Source of the DNA: Dyella subtropica
GTDB taxonomy: Bacteria > Pseudomonadota > Gammaproteobacteria > Xanthomonadales > Rhodanobacteraceae
NCBI RefSeq assembly: GCF_026283965.1
Contig: NZ_JAPDPD010000008.1
Location: 1 to 64,000, forward strand
Reading direction: 5' to 3'
DNA: 64,000 nucleotides
Of this stretch, positions 18,801 through 29,746 are shown piece by piece. Numbering within the stretch: the stretch's first letter is position 1; each line of letters opens with the position of its first letter. A program made the position numbers and the translations under genes. The notes beneath the pieces are model-generated. The model was not told the origin of the DNA. It saw only the letters and a program-made list of their open reading frames with translations, and made no database searches.

Positions 18801-18922
18801 CGACGGTGGTGGTGGGTGGGTTGTTGACTTCTACATTGCTGACGTTGGTGTTGTTGCCGGTGCTTTATGACTGGATCGAGGGGAGGAGGGAGCGTCACTC
18901 TCTCCGCGACGCTTCGGCATAG
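15806..18922 (+). CDS. czcA: Heavy-metal RND efflux pump, CzcA/CusA family
   Basis: The 1038-aa inner-membrane proton/cation antiporter has twelve predicted helices and two large periplasmic loops. It starts like HME-RND pumps (RYKLLVIILFAVIGFLGWRAMRQVPIDAFPDVTPAQV) and contains EEYPGVD-type porter regions. The transmembrane helix 4 signature is IGIGMMVDGAVVMVEN (residues 400-415). The Asp and Glu equivalent to CzcA D408 and E415 are present (D407, E414), but the position of D402 is glycine (G401). That is a mixture of CzcA- and CusA-type signatures, so the transported metal (Zn/Co/Cd, Ni or Cu) cannot be assigned. Last gene of the operon; repeats follow. Confidence 0.9.
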   Translation: MLTRLVELSLRYKLLVIILFAVIGFLGWRAMRQVPIDAFPDVTPAQVNVYTESAGLAAEDVEQRLTGPIESALAGLPKVQEIRSVSLFGLSYVSVYFEDDMDIYFARQLVNERLQQVGDRLPAGYGKPEMGPNTSGLGQVFWYTVERADQTSQGASDMDLRTLQDWTVRLILRTAPGVDDVVSWGGGERQYQVRIDPHRLIAHGLGFRDVMAALEANNAQVGGNYVDIGREQYLVRGLGLVRNAEDIGSIVLKSTDGTPVYVRDVATVVQAPAPRFGAVTRDGKEVVMGQALARIGENAKSVVDAVNARLDTVRQALPAGVEVKPVYERTDLVNKAVGTAVRALVEGSLLVALVLFLFLGEFRSAVVVIVALPLAMLMAFIGMGQVGLSANLMSLAGLAIGIGMMVDGAVVMVENAFRIMAEQRAQDGKVDRTAAVLIAAREVANPITFAIAIIVVVFLPLFSLQGLEGKMFKPMAFNISFAMVGSLVLALTLIPVLAALLLKPKEEKDTWLVARLKRGYVPLLAWALRHRRGVLAGACVALLGSLALFPLLGKEFMPNLREGAIMWRVTSIPSASLDESIAISNKISALFKRDFPEVETTLSMIGRAEKGETADVNYMEIYTPLKPKEGWRKGVSLESLERDMQEALEKELPTAVVGFTQPIQMRIEELVSGVRATLALKLYGDDLGQLDRLSAQVKEMLSGVPGVADLALEANLGKPQIRVQVDREALARYGLNAEDVLTVVKNGIGGEAVSSLLDGVRRFDITARLDENSRQSMTAIRQIPLRSTNGSIVPLEKVAEVSTAEGYSFIRHEQLQRYAVIQMDVRGRDIDGFVRDANAAIAQRVKLPPGYWTEWGGAFENQQRALGRLALIVPATIFFIFILLYTAFNSAKYAALILANVPFATIGGLVALTVTGQYLSVPSAIGFIAVFGVAMLNGIVLVSFLNELRGKGLGVREAVLRGTVLRLRPVLMTASVAILGLVPMLLSSGVGAETQRPLATVVVGGLLTSTLLTLVLLPVLYDWIEGRRERHSLRDASA

Positions 18923-18930
18923 CCACTTGG

Positions 18931-19045
18931 CTCCCTCTCCCCTCCGGGGAGAGGGCTGGGGTGAGGGGTGGGTGCTCGCGATAACCCCTCATTGTCGTCA
19001 CCTCGGCGTAGGCCGAGGTCCAGTGGCGTTGACGCTCGGTTATTG
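18931..19045. repeat. Dispersed intergenic repeat, copy A
   Basis: This copy shares its order of blocks with 32051-32175: a CTCCCTCT...GGGGAGAGGG hairpin, then CTCGCGATAACC, then a hairpin CCTCGGC-GTAG-GCCGAGG, then TCCAGTGGCGTTG and CGCTCG. The second hairpin in the other copy reads CCCCGGC-GTAG-GCCGGGG, a paired change that keeps the stem. The element does not encode protein. Confidence 0.8.
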
Positions 19046-19104
19046 CGTCTGCGTGTGCCGGCTCGCCTGCCGCGGGCTTTCGAACCGCTGCCGCGGTCCG
19101 AGTC

Positions 19105-19256
19105 ACTTTTCTCTGTTTGGCCAGAGAAAAGTAGCCAAAAGAGAGGCCACCCCGGTTCCGCGCCCTTCGGGTTCGTGAGGGCTGGCTGGGCTTTTCGACA
19201 CGACGTCCCTGTCGTGTCGAAAAGGCATCGACGTCCTGTCGATGCCCCCTGCGGGG
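19105..19256. repeat. Cluster of consecutive perfect hairpins
   Basis: Four stem-loops follow each other: ACTTTTCTCTG/CAGAGAAAAGT (19105-19132), CTTTTCGACACGAC/GTCGTGTCGAAAAG (19191-19224), GCATCGAC/GTCGATGC (19225-19245) and CCCC/GGGG (19246-19256). The second and third share the loop-proximal sequence CGACGTCC-TGTCG. This looks like a composite repetitive extragenic element; the first hairpin may also help stop transcription from czcA. Confidence 0.75.
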
Positions 19257-19325
19257 CCTGATCGTCCAACCCTCACCGCTGCACAGGGGCCCGTTACAGG
19301 CTCGCTTGCGCATCGCCAAGAAAGC

Positions 19326-19357
19326 AAGAGCCCGCAAGCGTTGCTTGCGGGCTCTTT
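19326..19357. terminator. Bidirectional terminator between czcA and amtB
   Basis: A perfect 14-bp stem AAGAGCCCGCAAGC / GCTTGCGGGCTCTT with a 3-nt loop is located between the convergent genes. It has A/T-rich ends on both sides, so it can serve both strands. Confidence 0.8.
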
Positions 19358-19378
19358 ATGTCTTTCTGCGTTTTGTTG

Positions 19379-21173
<1,795 letters not shown>

Positions 21174-21228
21174 TTAGAGCATGGGTGGCGCTGGAGTAGC
21201 GCTTTTCTGGAGCTTTTTTGGCGAGGAG

Positions 21229-21247
21229 TTGCGCGCCATTGGTGCAA
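21229..21247 (-). promoter_or_regulatory. Candidate NtrC (enhancer-type) binding site
   Basis: TTGCGC-N7-GTGCAA is an interrupted palindrome with a single deviation from the TGCAC-N7-GTGCA form of NtrC sites. It lies about 95-110 bp upstream of the sigma-54-like promoter, the usual enhancer distance. It also lies near the sufR promoter, so an effect there cannot be excluded. Confidence 0.45.
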
Positions 21248-21257
21248 TGGCTTGTCA

Positions 21258-21286
21258 TTGACCCTCGCTGCGCCAATCAGTACCAT
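21258..21286 (+). promoter_or_regulatory. Candidate sigma-70 promoter of the suf operon
   Basis: TTGACC (21258-21263), a 17-bp spacer and TACCAT (21281-21286) lie upstream of sufR. The -10 hexamer is covered by the palindrome at 21280-21294. Confidence 0.55.
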
Positions 21287-21294
21287 TTTGGTAC
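21280..21294. promoter_or_regulatory. Palindrome over the sufR -10, possible SufR operator
   Basis: GTACC-ATTTT-GGTAC is a perfect inverted repeat that overlaps the predicted -10 and lies 31 bp before the sufR start. Binding of the Rrf2-type regulator here would block RNA polymerase, which suggests autorepression. No binding data can be derived from the sequence. Confidence 0.5.
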
Positions 21295-21325
21295 CGATTC
21301 AATCAGATTCTTCCCGGCCTCCCCC

Positions 21326-21786
21326 ATGCTTCGCGTCAGCCGACTCACCGACTACGCCACGGTGGTGATGACCTGCATCGCCGCCCATCCGCACGACGTA
21401 CTCAGTACGGCGCAGATTGCCGATGAGGCGCGTCTGGAATTGCCCACGGTCAGCAAGCTGCTGAAGTCGCTGGGGCACGCCGGGTTGGTCGAATCGTTCC
21501 GTGGCGTCAATGGCGGCTATCGCCTAGCGCGGCCGGCGAGCGCGATCTCGCTGGCGCAGATCGTCGAGGCGATGGAAGGGCCGATCGGCATGACCGAATG
21601 CGGCATCGTTGCCGAAGGGCAGTGCGATCGCGAGTCGCAGTGCACCGTGCGCGGCAGTTGGCAGCTGGTGAGCCATGTGGTGGACAACGCGCTGCGCGCG
21701 GTCAGCCTGGCCGACATGCTCAAACCGCCGTCACGCACGCCGGTAGCGACCGTGGCACTCAGTGAATTGAAAGGCAGGACCCACGC

Positions 21787-21790
<4 letters not shown>
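21326..21790 (+). CDS. sufR: SUF system Fe-S cluster assembly regulator, Rrf2 family
   Basis: The 154-aa Rrf2-family DNA-binding protein probably controls the suf operon in response to Fe-S cluster status. The winged helix-turn-helix occupies residues 1-70 ([47 protein letters not shown]). Three cysteines at 92, 100 and 106 ([16 protein letters not shown]) are spaced like the 2Fe-2S ligands of IscR. The start ATG 21326 is the first residue of family homology. The gene overlaps sufB by 4 bp (ATGA), so regulator and scaffold are coupled. The name follows the SUF-linked Rrf2 group of proteobacteria rather than the cyanobacterial SufR. Confidence 0.88.
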
Positions 21791-23255
<1,465 letters not shown>

Positions 23256-23259
<4 letters not shown>

Positions 23260-23705
23260 AGCGCATCGCGTTGTTCGCCATGCTGGCGATCTTGCCTTTC
23301 ACGGCCTCGGTGGCGGGTTCGCAGCCAAGCTGCAACGCCGCCGGTTCGCAGGCTGAACTCAACGCCTGCTCGGCCGGCGATTTCGCCAAGGCCGATCAGG
23401 AACTCAACAAGGTCTGGGAGGCCATTCTCGCCAAGTACGCGGATCAGCCACTGTTCCTGCAGAAGCTCAAGGCTTCGCAACAGCTGTGGATCAAGTTCCG
23501 CGATGCCGAGGTCGAGGCCACCTATCCGGTGGGCAAGTCGGAGAGCCCGGCCGTCCAGTACGGCTCTGTGTACCCCATGTGCGTCGGCCAGGCTAAGGCT
23601 CGCCTCACCCAGCAACGTACCGAGCAGCTGAAGGCGTGGCTCGATGGTGTGCAGGAAGGCGACGTTTGCGCCGGCTCGGTAAAGAATTCTGCGGAACTGA
23701 AGTGA
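23256..23705 (+). CDS. LprI-like (DUF1311) secreted protein inside the suf operon
   Basis: The 149-aa protein has a signal peptide ([22 protein letters not shown]) and a DUF1311/LprI-type domain: [37 protein letters not shown], then [21 protein letters not shown] and [24 protein letters not shown]. Cysteine spacing suggests disulfides in the periplasm. Related proteins in mycobacteria inhibit lysozyme, but most members are uncharacterised. ATG 23256 overlaps the sufB stop, and sufC begins 2 bp after its end, so it is cotranscribed with cytosolic Fe-S genes, an odd partnership. Its role there is unknown. Confidence 0.8.
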
Positions 23706-23707
23706 CC

Positions 23708-24478
23708 ATGCTGAAGATCGAAAACCTGCACGCCCGCGTCGAGGGCAAGGACATCCTCAAGGGGCTCTCGCTCACCGTGAATCCGGGTGAGGTGCACGCC
23801 ATCATGGGGCCGAACGGCGCGGGCAAATCCACGCTGGGTAACGTGCTGTCCGGCCGCGATGGCTACGAGGTCACCGAAGGTTCGGTGACATACGAAGGGC
23901 GCGACCTGCTGGCGCTGGAGCCGGAGGAACGCGCTGCGGCCGGCATGTTCCTGGCCTTCCAGTACCCGGTGGAAATCCCCGGCGTGAACAACACCTATTT
24001 CCTGCGCGCCGCACTCAACGCGCAGCGCAAGCAGCGCGGTGAGAAGGAACTGGATTCCATGCAGTTCCTCAAGCTGGTGCGCGAGAAACTGAAGATCATG
24101 CAGATCTCGGACGAGCTGCTGCATCGCGCCGTCAACGAGGGTTTCTCCGGCGGCGAAAAGAAGCGCAATGAGATCTTCCAGATGGCCGTGCTGGAGCCGA
24201 AGCTGGCGATCCTCGACGAAACCGACTCCGGCCTCGATATCGACGCGCTCAAGCACGTGGCGCAGGGCGTCAACGCGCTGCGCTCGCCGGATCGCGCCTT
24301 CCTGGTCATCACCCACTACCAGCGCCTGCTCGACTACATCGAGCCGGATTTCGTGCACGTGCTGGCGGACGGCCGCATTGTGGAGAGCGGCGACAAGACG
24401 CTGGCGCTGAAGCTGGAAGAACACGGCTACGCCTGGGTGGCCGATCGCGATCCGGCGCTGTCCGGAGCGCAGGCATGA
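23708..24478 (+). CDS. sufC: Fe-S cluster assembly ATPase SufC
   Basis: SufC (256 aa) is the ABC-type ATPase of the SufBC2D complex; ATP binding drives the conformational change needed for cluster assembly. Walker A GPNGAGKST is at residues 34-42 and the signature FSGGEKKRNEIFQMAVLEP is present. Walker B with the Suf-specific LAILDETDSGLDIDALKHVA is present. ATG 23708 was chosen because the open frame upstream overlaps the previous gene and lacks homology. It overlaps sufD by 4 bp (ATGA). Confidence 0.95.
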   Translation: MLKIENLHARVEGKDILKGLSLTVNPGEVHAIMGPNGAGKSTLGNVLSGRDGYEVTEGSVTYEGRDLLALEPEERAAAGMFLAFQYPVEIPGVNNTYFLRAALNAQRKQRGEKELDSMQFLKLVREKLKIMQISDELLHRAVNEGFSGGEKKRNEIFQMAVLEPKLAILDETDSGLDIDALKHVAQGVNALRSPDRAFLVITHYQRLLDYIEPDFVHVLADGRIVESGDKTLALKLEEHGYAWVADRDPALSGAQA

Positions 24479-25794
24479 ACCAGCCGGTGCGCACGCCGTT
24501 CGTCGAGTCGCTGCTGGCGTCGGCGGCGCTGGCGCAACTGCCGGGCAGCGGTATCGCGTGGCTGGATGCGGCGCGTCGCGAAAACCTCGAAGCGTTCGAG
24601 GCAGCTGGACTGCCGGATACCCGGGTCGAGGCCTGGAAGTACACCGCGCTGCGCGCGCTGGGTCAGCGCCAGTTTGCCCATGGCGATGCAAACGCGGCGG
24701 GACGCCCCGTCGACCTTGCTGCGCTTGCGCTGCCGGGTGTTGATGGGCCGCGCCTGGTCTTCGTCAACGGCGTGTTTCGCGCCGATCTTTCATCGTCGTT
24801 CGGTCTTCCCGACGGCCTGAGTTTGATGCCGCTGTCGCAAGCGCTGCAGGGCGATGCGGAGTCCCTGCGTTTTGCGCTTTCGCGACACTATCGCGAGGCG
24901 GGCGATACGTTTGCCCGCCTCAATGCCGCATTGGCCGGCGATGGCGTGGTGCTGCGCGTGGATGCCGGCACAAGGATCGCGCAGCCGGTGCATCTGCTGT
25001 TCGTCGGCGCACCGGCCGATGGCGACTGCAGCTGGCACGTGCGCAACGTGATCGAGCTGGGCGAGGGCGCCGAGCTGACCCTGATCGAACATCATGCATC
25101 GACGGGCGAGCAAGGCCATCTCGCGACGCTGGTTGGCGACATCGTGTTGCGCGATGGCGCCAAGCTGCAGCACACGCTGCTGCAGAATGCGGCCGAGAGC
25201 GGCACGATGATCCGTCGCAGCAGCCTGCATTTGGGCGCGCGTGCGCACGTCATGTCGCATGTATTGGAGCTGGGCGGCGCACTGGTGCGCCACGACCTGC
25301 AGGCCGAGCTGGTAGGCGACGAGGCGCGCTTCGATTCGCGCGGTGTGTTCGCGCTGCATGGCCGCCAGCACGTGGATACCCAGCTGGCGATTCGTCATCA
25401 GGCGCTGAACACGGCATCGGAATCCATCTGGCGCGGCGTGGCCGACCAGCGTGCACGCGGTGTGTTCCGCGGTGCCATCGTGGTGGCGCAGGGCGCCGAC
25501 GGCAGCGATGCCTTGCTCAGTAGCAAGAATCTTTTGCTGTCCGGTCAGGCCGAGATCGACACCAAGCCGGAACTCGAAATCTACGCCGACGAGGTCAAGG
25601 CGGCGCACGGCGCCACGGTCGGCCAGCTGGACGAACGCTCGCTGTTCTACCTGCGCTCGCGCGGCATTCCGCAGGCCGAAGCGCGCACGTTGCTGACGGC
25701 GGCGTTCTGTCGCGCCGTATTGCAGTCGATGCCGCATGAAGCCTTGCGGGAGCATGTTTCGAATCTGCTGCTGGCGCATTTGCCGGCGGAGTGA
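24475..25794 (+). CDS. sufD: Fe-S cluster assembly protein SufD
   Basis: SufD (439 aa) is the paralogue of SufB that completes the SufBC2D scaffold and is needed for iron entry. The N-terminus has DTRVEAWKYTALRAL, typical of the family. The beta-helix region and the C-terminal YADEVKAAHGATVGQLDERSLFYLRSRGIPQAEARTLL are diagnostic; the His in KAAHGATVGQLDE is the conserved residue. The gene overlaps sufC by 4 bp, and sufS follows after a 128-bp gap containing a repeat. Confidence 0.94.
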   Translation: MNQPVRTPFVESLLASAALAQLPGSGIAWLDAARRENLEAFEAAGLPDTRVEAWKYTALRALGQRQFAHGDANAAGRPVDLAALALPGVDGPRLVFVNGVFRADLSSSFGLPDGLSLMPLSQALQGDAESLRFALSRHYREAGDTFARLNAALAGDGVVLRVDAGTRIAQPVHLLFVGAPADGDCSWHVRNVIELGEGAELTLIEHHASTGEQGHLATLVGDIVLRDGAKLQHTLLQNAAESGTMIRRSSLHLGARAHVMSHVLELGGALVRHDLQAELVGDEARFDSRGVFALHGRQHVDTQLAIRHQALNTASESIWRGVADQRARGVFRGAIVVAQGADGSDALLSSKNLLLSGQAEIDTKPELEIYADEVKAAHGATVGQLDERSLFYLRSRGIPQAEARTLLTAAFCRAVLQSMPHEALREHVSNLLLAHLPAE

Positions 25795-25802
25795 ATGACC
25801 TG

Positions 25803-25900
25803 CACCTCCCCTTGCTTACAGGGGGAGGCTGGGAGGGGGGTAGGCCCTGACTCAAGGGTTCACCCTTTCCCAACTCTCTCCTGACGAGGGGAGGGAGTCC
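25803..25900. repeat. Intergenic repeat between sufD and sufS
   Basis: The segment CTCCCCTTGCTTACAGGGGG-AGGCTGGGAGGGGGGTAGGCCC closely matches the right arm of the long inverted repeat at 57441-57581. A partly complementary CTCTCCTGACGAGGGGAGGGAG completes a loose hairpin. It interrupts the otherwise compact suf operon and may reduce sufS expression. Confidence 0.65.
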
Positions 25901-25922
25901 CATCGCTACGGACCCTTTGCCG

Positions 25923-27170
25923 ATGAATGCACAGTCCAAGTCCATCCCCACCGCTTTCGACGTGCAACGCATCCGCGCGGATTTCCCGCTGCTGGCGCGC
26001 ACCGTGCACGACAAGCCGCTGGTGTATTTCGACAACGCCAACACCAGCCAGAAACCGCACAGCGTGATCGAGGCGGTGGACGAGCACTATCGTTTGCACA
26101 ATGCCAATGTATCGCGCGCCGTGCACACACTCGGCGAGGAGGCCACGGCCGCCTACGAGGGTGCACGCGACAAGCTGGCGCGTTTCATCAACGCCACGTC
26201 GAGTAACGAGCTGATTCTAACCTCCGGCACCACTCAGGCCACCAACCTGGTGGCCTATAGCTATGCGCTGCCGAAGCTGCAGCCGGGCGATGCCATCGTC
26301 ACTACCGTGATGGAACACCACGCCAACATCGTGCCGTGGCAGATCATTGCGCAGCGCAGTGGCGCTACCGTGAAAGCGGCGCCGATCGACGAGCGCGGCG
26401 AGCTGATCGTGGAAGCCTTCGTCAAACTGCTGACGCCGGAAGTAAAACTGGCCTGCGTGACCCACGTTTCCAACGTGCTGGGCACGGTGAATCCGGTGCG
26501 TGAGCTGGCGCGCGAGTGCCGGAAGCGTGGCATCCCGCTGCTGGTCGACGGCTCGCAGGCCGTGCCACATCGTCCGGTGGACGTGCAGGCGCTCGGTTGC
26601 GACTTCTACGCACTGACCGGGCACAAGATGCTCGCGCCGACCGGCACCGGCGCCTTGTGGGCGCGCAAGGAGCATCTGCAGGCGATGCCGCCGTTCTTCG
26701 GCGGCGGCGAAATGATCCGCGAGGTGAGCTTCGGCGGCACGACCTTCACCGACCCGCCGCATCGTTTCGAAGCCGGTACGCCGAACATCGCCGGCTTCGT
26801 GGGGCTCTCTGCAGCCATCGACTACTACGAGTCGATCGGCTTCGAGGCAATTCATGCCTGGGAGCAGCAACTGCTCACGTATGCTACCGAGCGCCTGCGC
26901 GAAATCCCCGGCCTGCGCCTGTTCGGCGAGTCGAAGGAGAAGGAGCCGGTGATCTCGTTCCTGATCGAAGGCGCGCAGGCGACGGACCTGGCGACCTTGC
27001 TCGATCTGCAGGGTGTGGCGGTGCGCTCCGGTCACCATTGCGCGCATCCATTGATGCAGTTCTACGGCGTGCCCGCCACGCTGCGCGCCTCGCTGGCGTT
27101 CTACAACACCCGCGAGGAAGTGGACGCGTTCGTCACCGCGCTGCTCAAGGTGCGTACGCTGCTGATGTAG
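25923..27170 (+). CDS. sufS: Cysteine desulfurase SufS
   Basis: SufS (415 aa) is a PLP-dependent group II cysteine desulfurase that donates persulfide sulfur to the Suf scaffold. The PLP lysine is in LTGHKMLAPTGTG (K235) and the catalytic cysteine in RSGHHCAHPLM (C373). The N-terminus has RADFPLLARTVHDKPLVYFDNANTSQKP. ATG 25923 is used; a TTG two codons upstream is the alternative. It probably belongs to the suf operon despite the repeat-containing gap. No sufE or sufU sulfur-transfer gene is in the window, so the sulfur acceptor must be encoded elsewhere. Confidence 0.94.
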   Translation: MNAQSKSIPTAFDVQRIRADFPLLARTVHDKPLVYFDNANTSQKPHSVIEAVDEHYRLHNANVSRAVHTLGEEATAAYEGARDKLARFINATSSNELILTSGTTQATNLVAYSYALPKLQPGDAIVTTVMEHHANIVPWQIIAQRSGATVKAAPIDERGELIVEAFVKLLTPEVKLACVTHVSNVLGTVNPVRELARECRKRGIPLLVDGSQAVPHRPVDVQALGCDFYALTGHKMLAPTGTGALWARKEHLQAMPPFFGGGEMIREVSFGGTTFTDPPHRFEAGTPNIAGFVGLSAAIDYYESIGFEAIHAWEQQLLTYATERLREIPGLRLFGESKEKEPVISFLIEGAQATDLATLLDLQGVAVRSGHHCAHPLMQFYGVPATLRASLAFYNTREEVDAFVTALLKVRTLLM

Positions 27171-27237
27171 GTTGCGGTGAGCGAAATGCTCCCAACCTTC
27201 GAGGCGCGCGCGATAGAACTACACCTGGAACGTATCC

Positions 27238-28641
27238 ATGCATGACCGCCTGAAGCAGGACCTCACCGAGTTCGATGCCATTCTCGATCGCGCTCGCGCG
27301 ATGGCCAGCGACTACCTCCATGGATTGCCGCAGCGTCCGGCAGCAGCCGACGTGCTCTCGCCGCTGCCTGCGCGTATGGACCTTCCCGGGCGCGGGGAAG
27401 GGGCACAGGCTGTATTGCAGCGTTTCGAGCGCGACTACGCCGCGTTGCTGTCGGGTGGTCCCGGACCACGTTACTTCGGTTTCGTGACTGGCGGCGGCAC
27501 GCCGGCTGCGCTGGCCGCTGACTGGCTGGTCAGTACCTACGACCAGAACGCACAGCGCAACGGCGATACGTGCGCACCGGCCATCGAGGCGCAGGCTGTC
27601 GATATGTTGCGGCAGCTGTTGGGTTGGCCGGCGCATTGGACGGGTGCATGTGTCACCGGTGCGACCATGGCGAACTATGTGGGCGTGGCCTTGGCGCGGC
27701 AGTGGATCGGCCATCAGCATGGTCGGGATATTGCCGCCGACGGTTTGTTAGGTTTGCCGTCGATTCCGGTGTACGCCGGCGGTGCGCATTCGAGCACATC
27801 GAAAGCCTTGAGCATGGCCGGGCTCGGGCGCCATGCGCTGCGTTCGTTGCCGCTGTTGCCCGGTCGCGAAGCGCTGGATGTCACCGCGCTGGAACGTGCA
27901 TTACACGAGCAGGGCGATATCCCGAGCATCGTGGTGGCCAGCGCCGGTACGGTGAATACGGTGGACTTTGACGATCTCGCCGCGATTGCCGATCTCAAGC
28001 AACGTTATCGCTTCTGGCTGCATGTGGATGCGGCCTTCGGTGGTGTGGCGGCGGCGTCGGAGCAACGTCGCCATCTGATGTCCGGCATGGAAGCAGCCGA
28101 TTCGGTCACGGTCGATGCGCACAAATGGTTGAACGTGCCCTACGACTGCGCCTTGCTCTATACCGCGCACCTCCCACTGCAGATCGAGGTGTTCCAGAAT
28201 CGTTCGGCTTATTTGCCGGCGCCGGCCGTCGCGGAAGACAACTATCTGCACCTGACGCCGGAGAACTCGCGGCGCTTCCGGGCGCTGCCCTTGTGGATGA
28301 GTCTGTTGGCTTATGGTCGCGAGGGCTATGCCGAGCTGGTCGAACGCAACTGCGAGGCCGCACGTTACCTCGGCGAGTTGATCGCAAGCGATTCGCGCTT
28401 CCGCCTGGCTGCGCCGGTACGGCTCAACGTAGTGTGTTTCGGGCTCGCCGGCGGCGATGCCGCGGCCAACGCTGCTCTACACCGCGCCTTGCACCAAGAC
28501 GGCACAGCCTATCTTTCGCCCTCGACGTTGGAGGGACAGCCCATATTGCGTGCGGCCATCTGCAACTGGCGCACCACCCGGGACGATATCGAGCTGACCT
28601 TTGCTGCCTTGCAGCGACTGGCAGCGACTTTGGCAAAATAG
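27238..28641 (+). CDS. PLP-dependent group II decarboxylase
   Basis: The 467-aa cytosolic enzyme belongs to the aspartate aminotransferase fold type I, group II decarboxylases (aromatic amino acid, glutamate or 2,4-diaminobutyrate decarboxylase-like). The PLP lysine is K296 in VDAHKWLNVPYDC, and D264 in HVDAAFGG binds the pyridine nitrogen. PRYFGFVTGGGTPAALAADWL near the N-terminus is typical. Substrate cannot be fixed by sequence reading. It starts 67 bp after sufS; whether cotranscription has meaning is unclear, although both are PLP enzymes. Confidence 0.85.
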   Translation: MHDRLKQDLTEFDAILDRARAMASDYLHGLPQRPAAADVLSPLPARMDLPGRGEGAQAVLQRFERDYAALLSGGPGPRYFGFVTGGGTPAALAADWLVSTYDQNAQRNGDTCAPAIEAQAVDMLRQLLGWPAHWTGACVTGATMANYVGVALARQWIGHQHGRDIAADGLLGLPSIPVYAGGAHSSTSKALSMAGLGRHALRSLPLLPGREALDVTALERALHEQGDIPSIVVASAGTVNTVDFDDLAAIADLKQRYRFWLHVDAAFGGVAAASEQRRHLMSGMEAADSVTVDAHKWLNVPYDCALLYTAHLPLQIEVFQNRSAYLPAPAVAEDNYLHLTPENSRRFRALPLWMSLLAYGREGYAELVERNCEAARYLGELIASDSRFRLAAPVRLNVVCFGLAGGDAAANAALHRALHQDGTAYLSPSTLEGQPILRAAICNWRTTRDDIELTFAALQRLAATLAK

Positions 28642-28680
28642 CGTTCTCCATTGGCATCGATGAACACAGGGAAGTGCTCC

Positions 28681-29679
28681 ATGCGACAGGCAATCCAGGG
28701 TACGAGCGCATCGCGGTTCGCTGCACACGCCCTATGCATCATGCTCTTGCTGGGATGGTGCTGGCCGCTCACTTCATTGCATGCGACGGCGGTGCCAGCG
28801 CTGCACGCACACGTCAACGACGACGCCCAAGTGCTGGGCGATCGCGCGGCGAATATCGAGACGAAACTGGCTGCGCATGAGCAGGCAACCGGCAATCAAG
28901 TCGTCGTACTGACCGTGCCAGATCTTGGCGGGCAGGATATCGAGGGCTACGCCAACGACGTTTTTGCGCAGTGGCGGCTGGGCCACAAAGGCGTCGACAA
29001 CGGTGTGCTGATGGTGGTGGCGGTGAAGGATCGTCGCGCCCGCATCGAAGTCGGCTATGGCCTGGAAGGTCAGCTCACGGATCTGGCCAGTTCGCAGATC
29101 TTGCGTAACGCTATGCATCCACGCTTTGCCACAGGCGATTACGCGGGTGGTGTGGAGGCGGGCGTCGAGGGCGTGCTGGCTGTGTTGTCTGGTGCCGAGC
29201 CTGCACCGGTTCCGCCGAAGCCGGCGACCGAGGGAGCGCCATGGTGGGTCTCGGTCTTCATTTTCTTCATGCTCACCTTGTTCAGCCTGATGGCCGCGTC
29301 AGGCGGTGGCTTGTTGACGTTATGGGTCACACCAGCGTGCAGCCTGTTTCTGTTCTTTCTCATGCCGTGGCCGGTGGCGCTCATCATCTTTTTGGGCTTC
29401 ATCGGCGGCGTGTATGGATTGCGCCGTCGCTGGATGCAGAAGGCATTCCTCAAGCGCAAGCCAAGCGGAAAGCGGCGGGCCGCATCGTCGGTCAAGGCGT
29501 GGCCGCCATCGGTATGGCAAGTGCTTTTGTGGAACGGCGCCTGGACCTCGGGTAGCTCATCGCGAACCGGTGGCGGTTGGAGCGGCGACGAGAGCAGCAG
29601 TAGCTCGTCGTCATCGAGCTCCGATTACTCGGGCGACGACGGGAGTTCCGGCGGCGGTGGTGCTTCCGATAGCTGGTAG
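28681..29679 (+). CDS. TPM domain membrane protein (YgcG-like)
   Basis: The 332-aa protein has a signal peptide (ending TSLHATAVP) and a TPM domain (HVNDDAQVLGDRAANIETKLAAHEQATGNQVVVLTVPDL ... RIEVGYGLEGQLTDLASSQILRNAMHPRFATGDYAGGV). Two membrane segments (WWVSVFIFFMLTLFSLMAA and PACSLFLFFLMPWPVALIIFLGFIGGVYG) follow. Its low-complexity tail is rich in Ser and Gly, ending GGGGASDSW, the standard ending of this family. Homologues are linked to membrane-protein maintenance or phosphatase activity, but the biochemical role is unsettled. GGGAAG precedes ATG 28681; ATG 28660 and TTG 28651 are alternatives. Confidence 0.82.
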   Translation: MRQAIQGTSASRFAAHALCIMLLLGWCWPLTSLHATAVPALHAHVNDDAQVLGDRAANIETKLAAHEQATGNQVVVLTVPDLGGQDIEGYANDVFAQWRLGHKGVDNGVLMVVAVKDRRARIEVGYGLEGQLTDLASSQILRNAMHPRFATGDYAGGVEAGVEGVLAVLSGAEPAPVPPKPATEGAPWWVSVFIFFMLTLFSLMAASGGGLLTLWVTPACSLFLFFLMPWPVALIIFLGFIGGVYGLRRRWMQKAFLKRKPSGKRRAASSVKAWPPSVWQVLLWNGAWTSGSSSRTGGGWSGDESSSSSSSSSSDYSGDDGSSGGGGASDSW

Positions 29680-29689
29680 TGCAGCCATG

Positions 29690-29720
29690 AAAAACCCGTG
29701 AGCTCGCGCCCACGGGTTTT
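29690..29720. terminator. Bidirectional terminator
   Basis: AAAACCCGTG and CACGGGTTTT form a perfect 10-bp stem with T-rich ends on both strands, between the convergent TPM protein and M13 peptidase genes. Confidence 0.85.
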
Positions 29721-29746
29721 GCTTGCCGGCAAGCAAGGTTGGGCGC

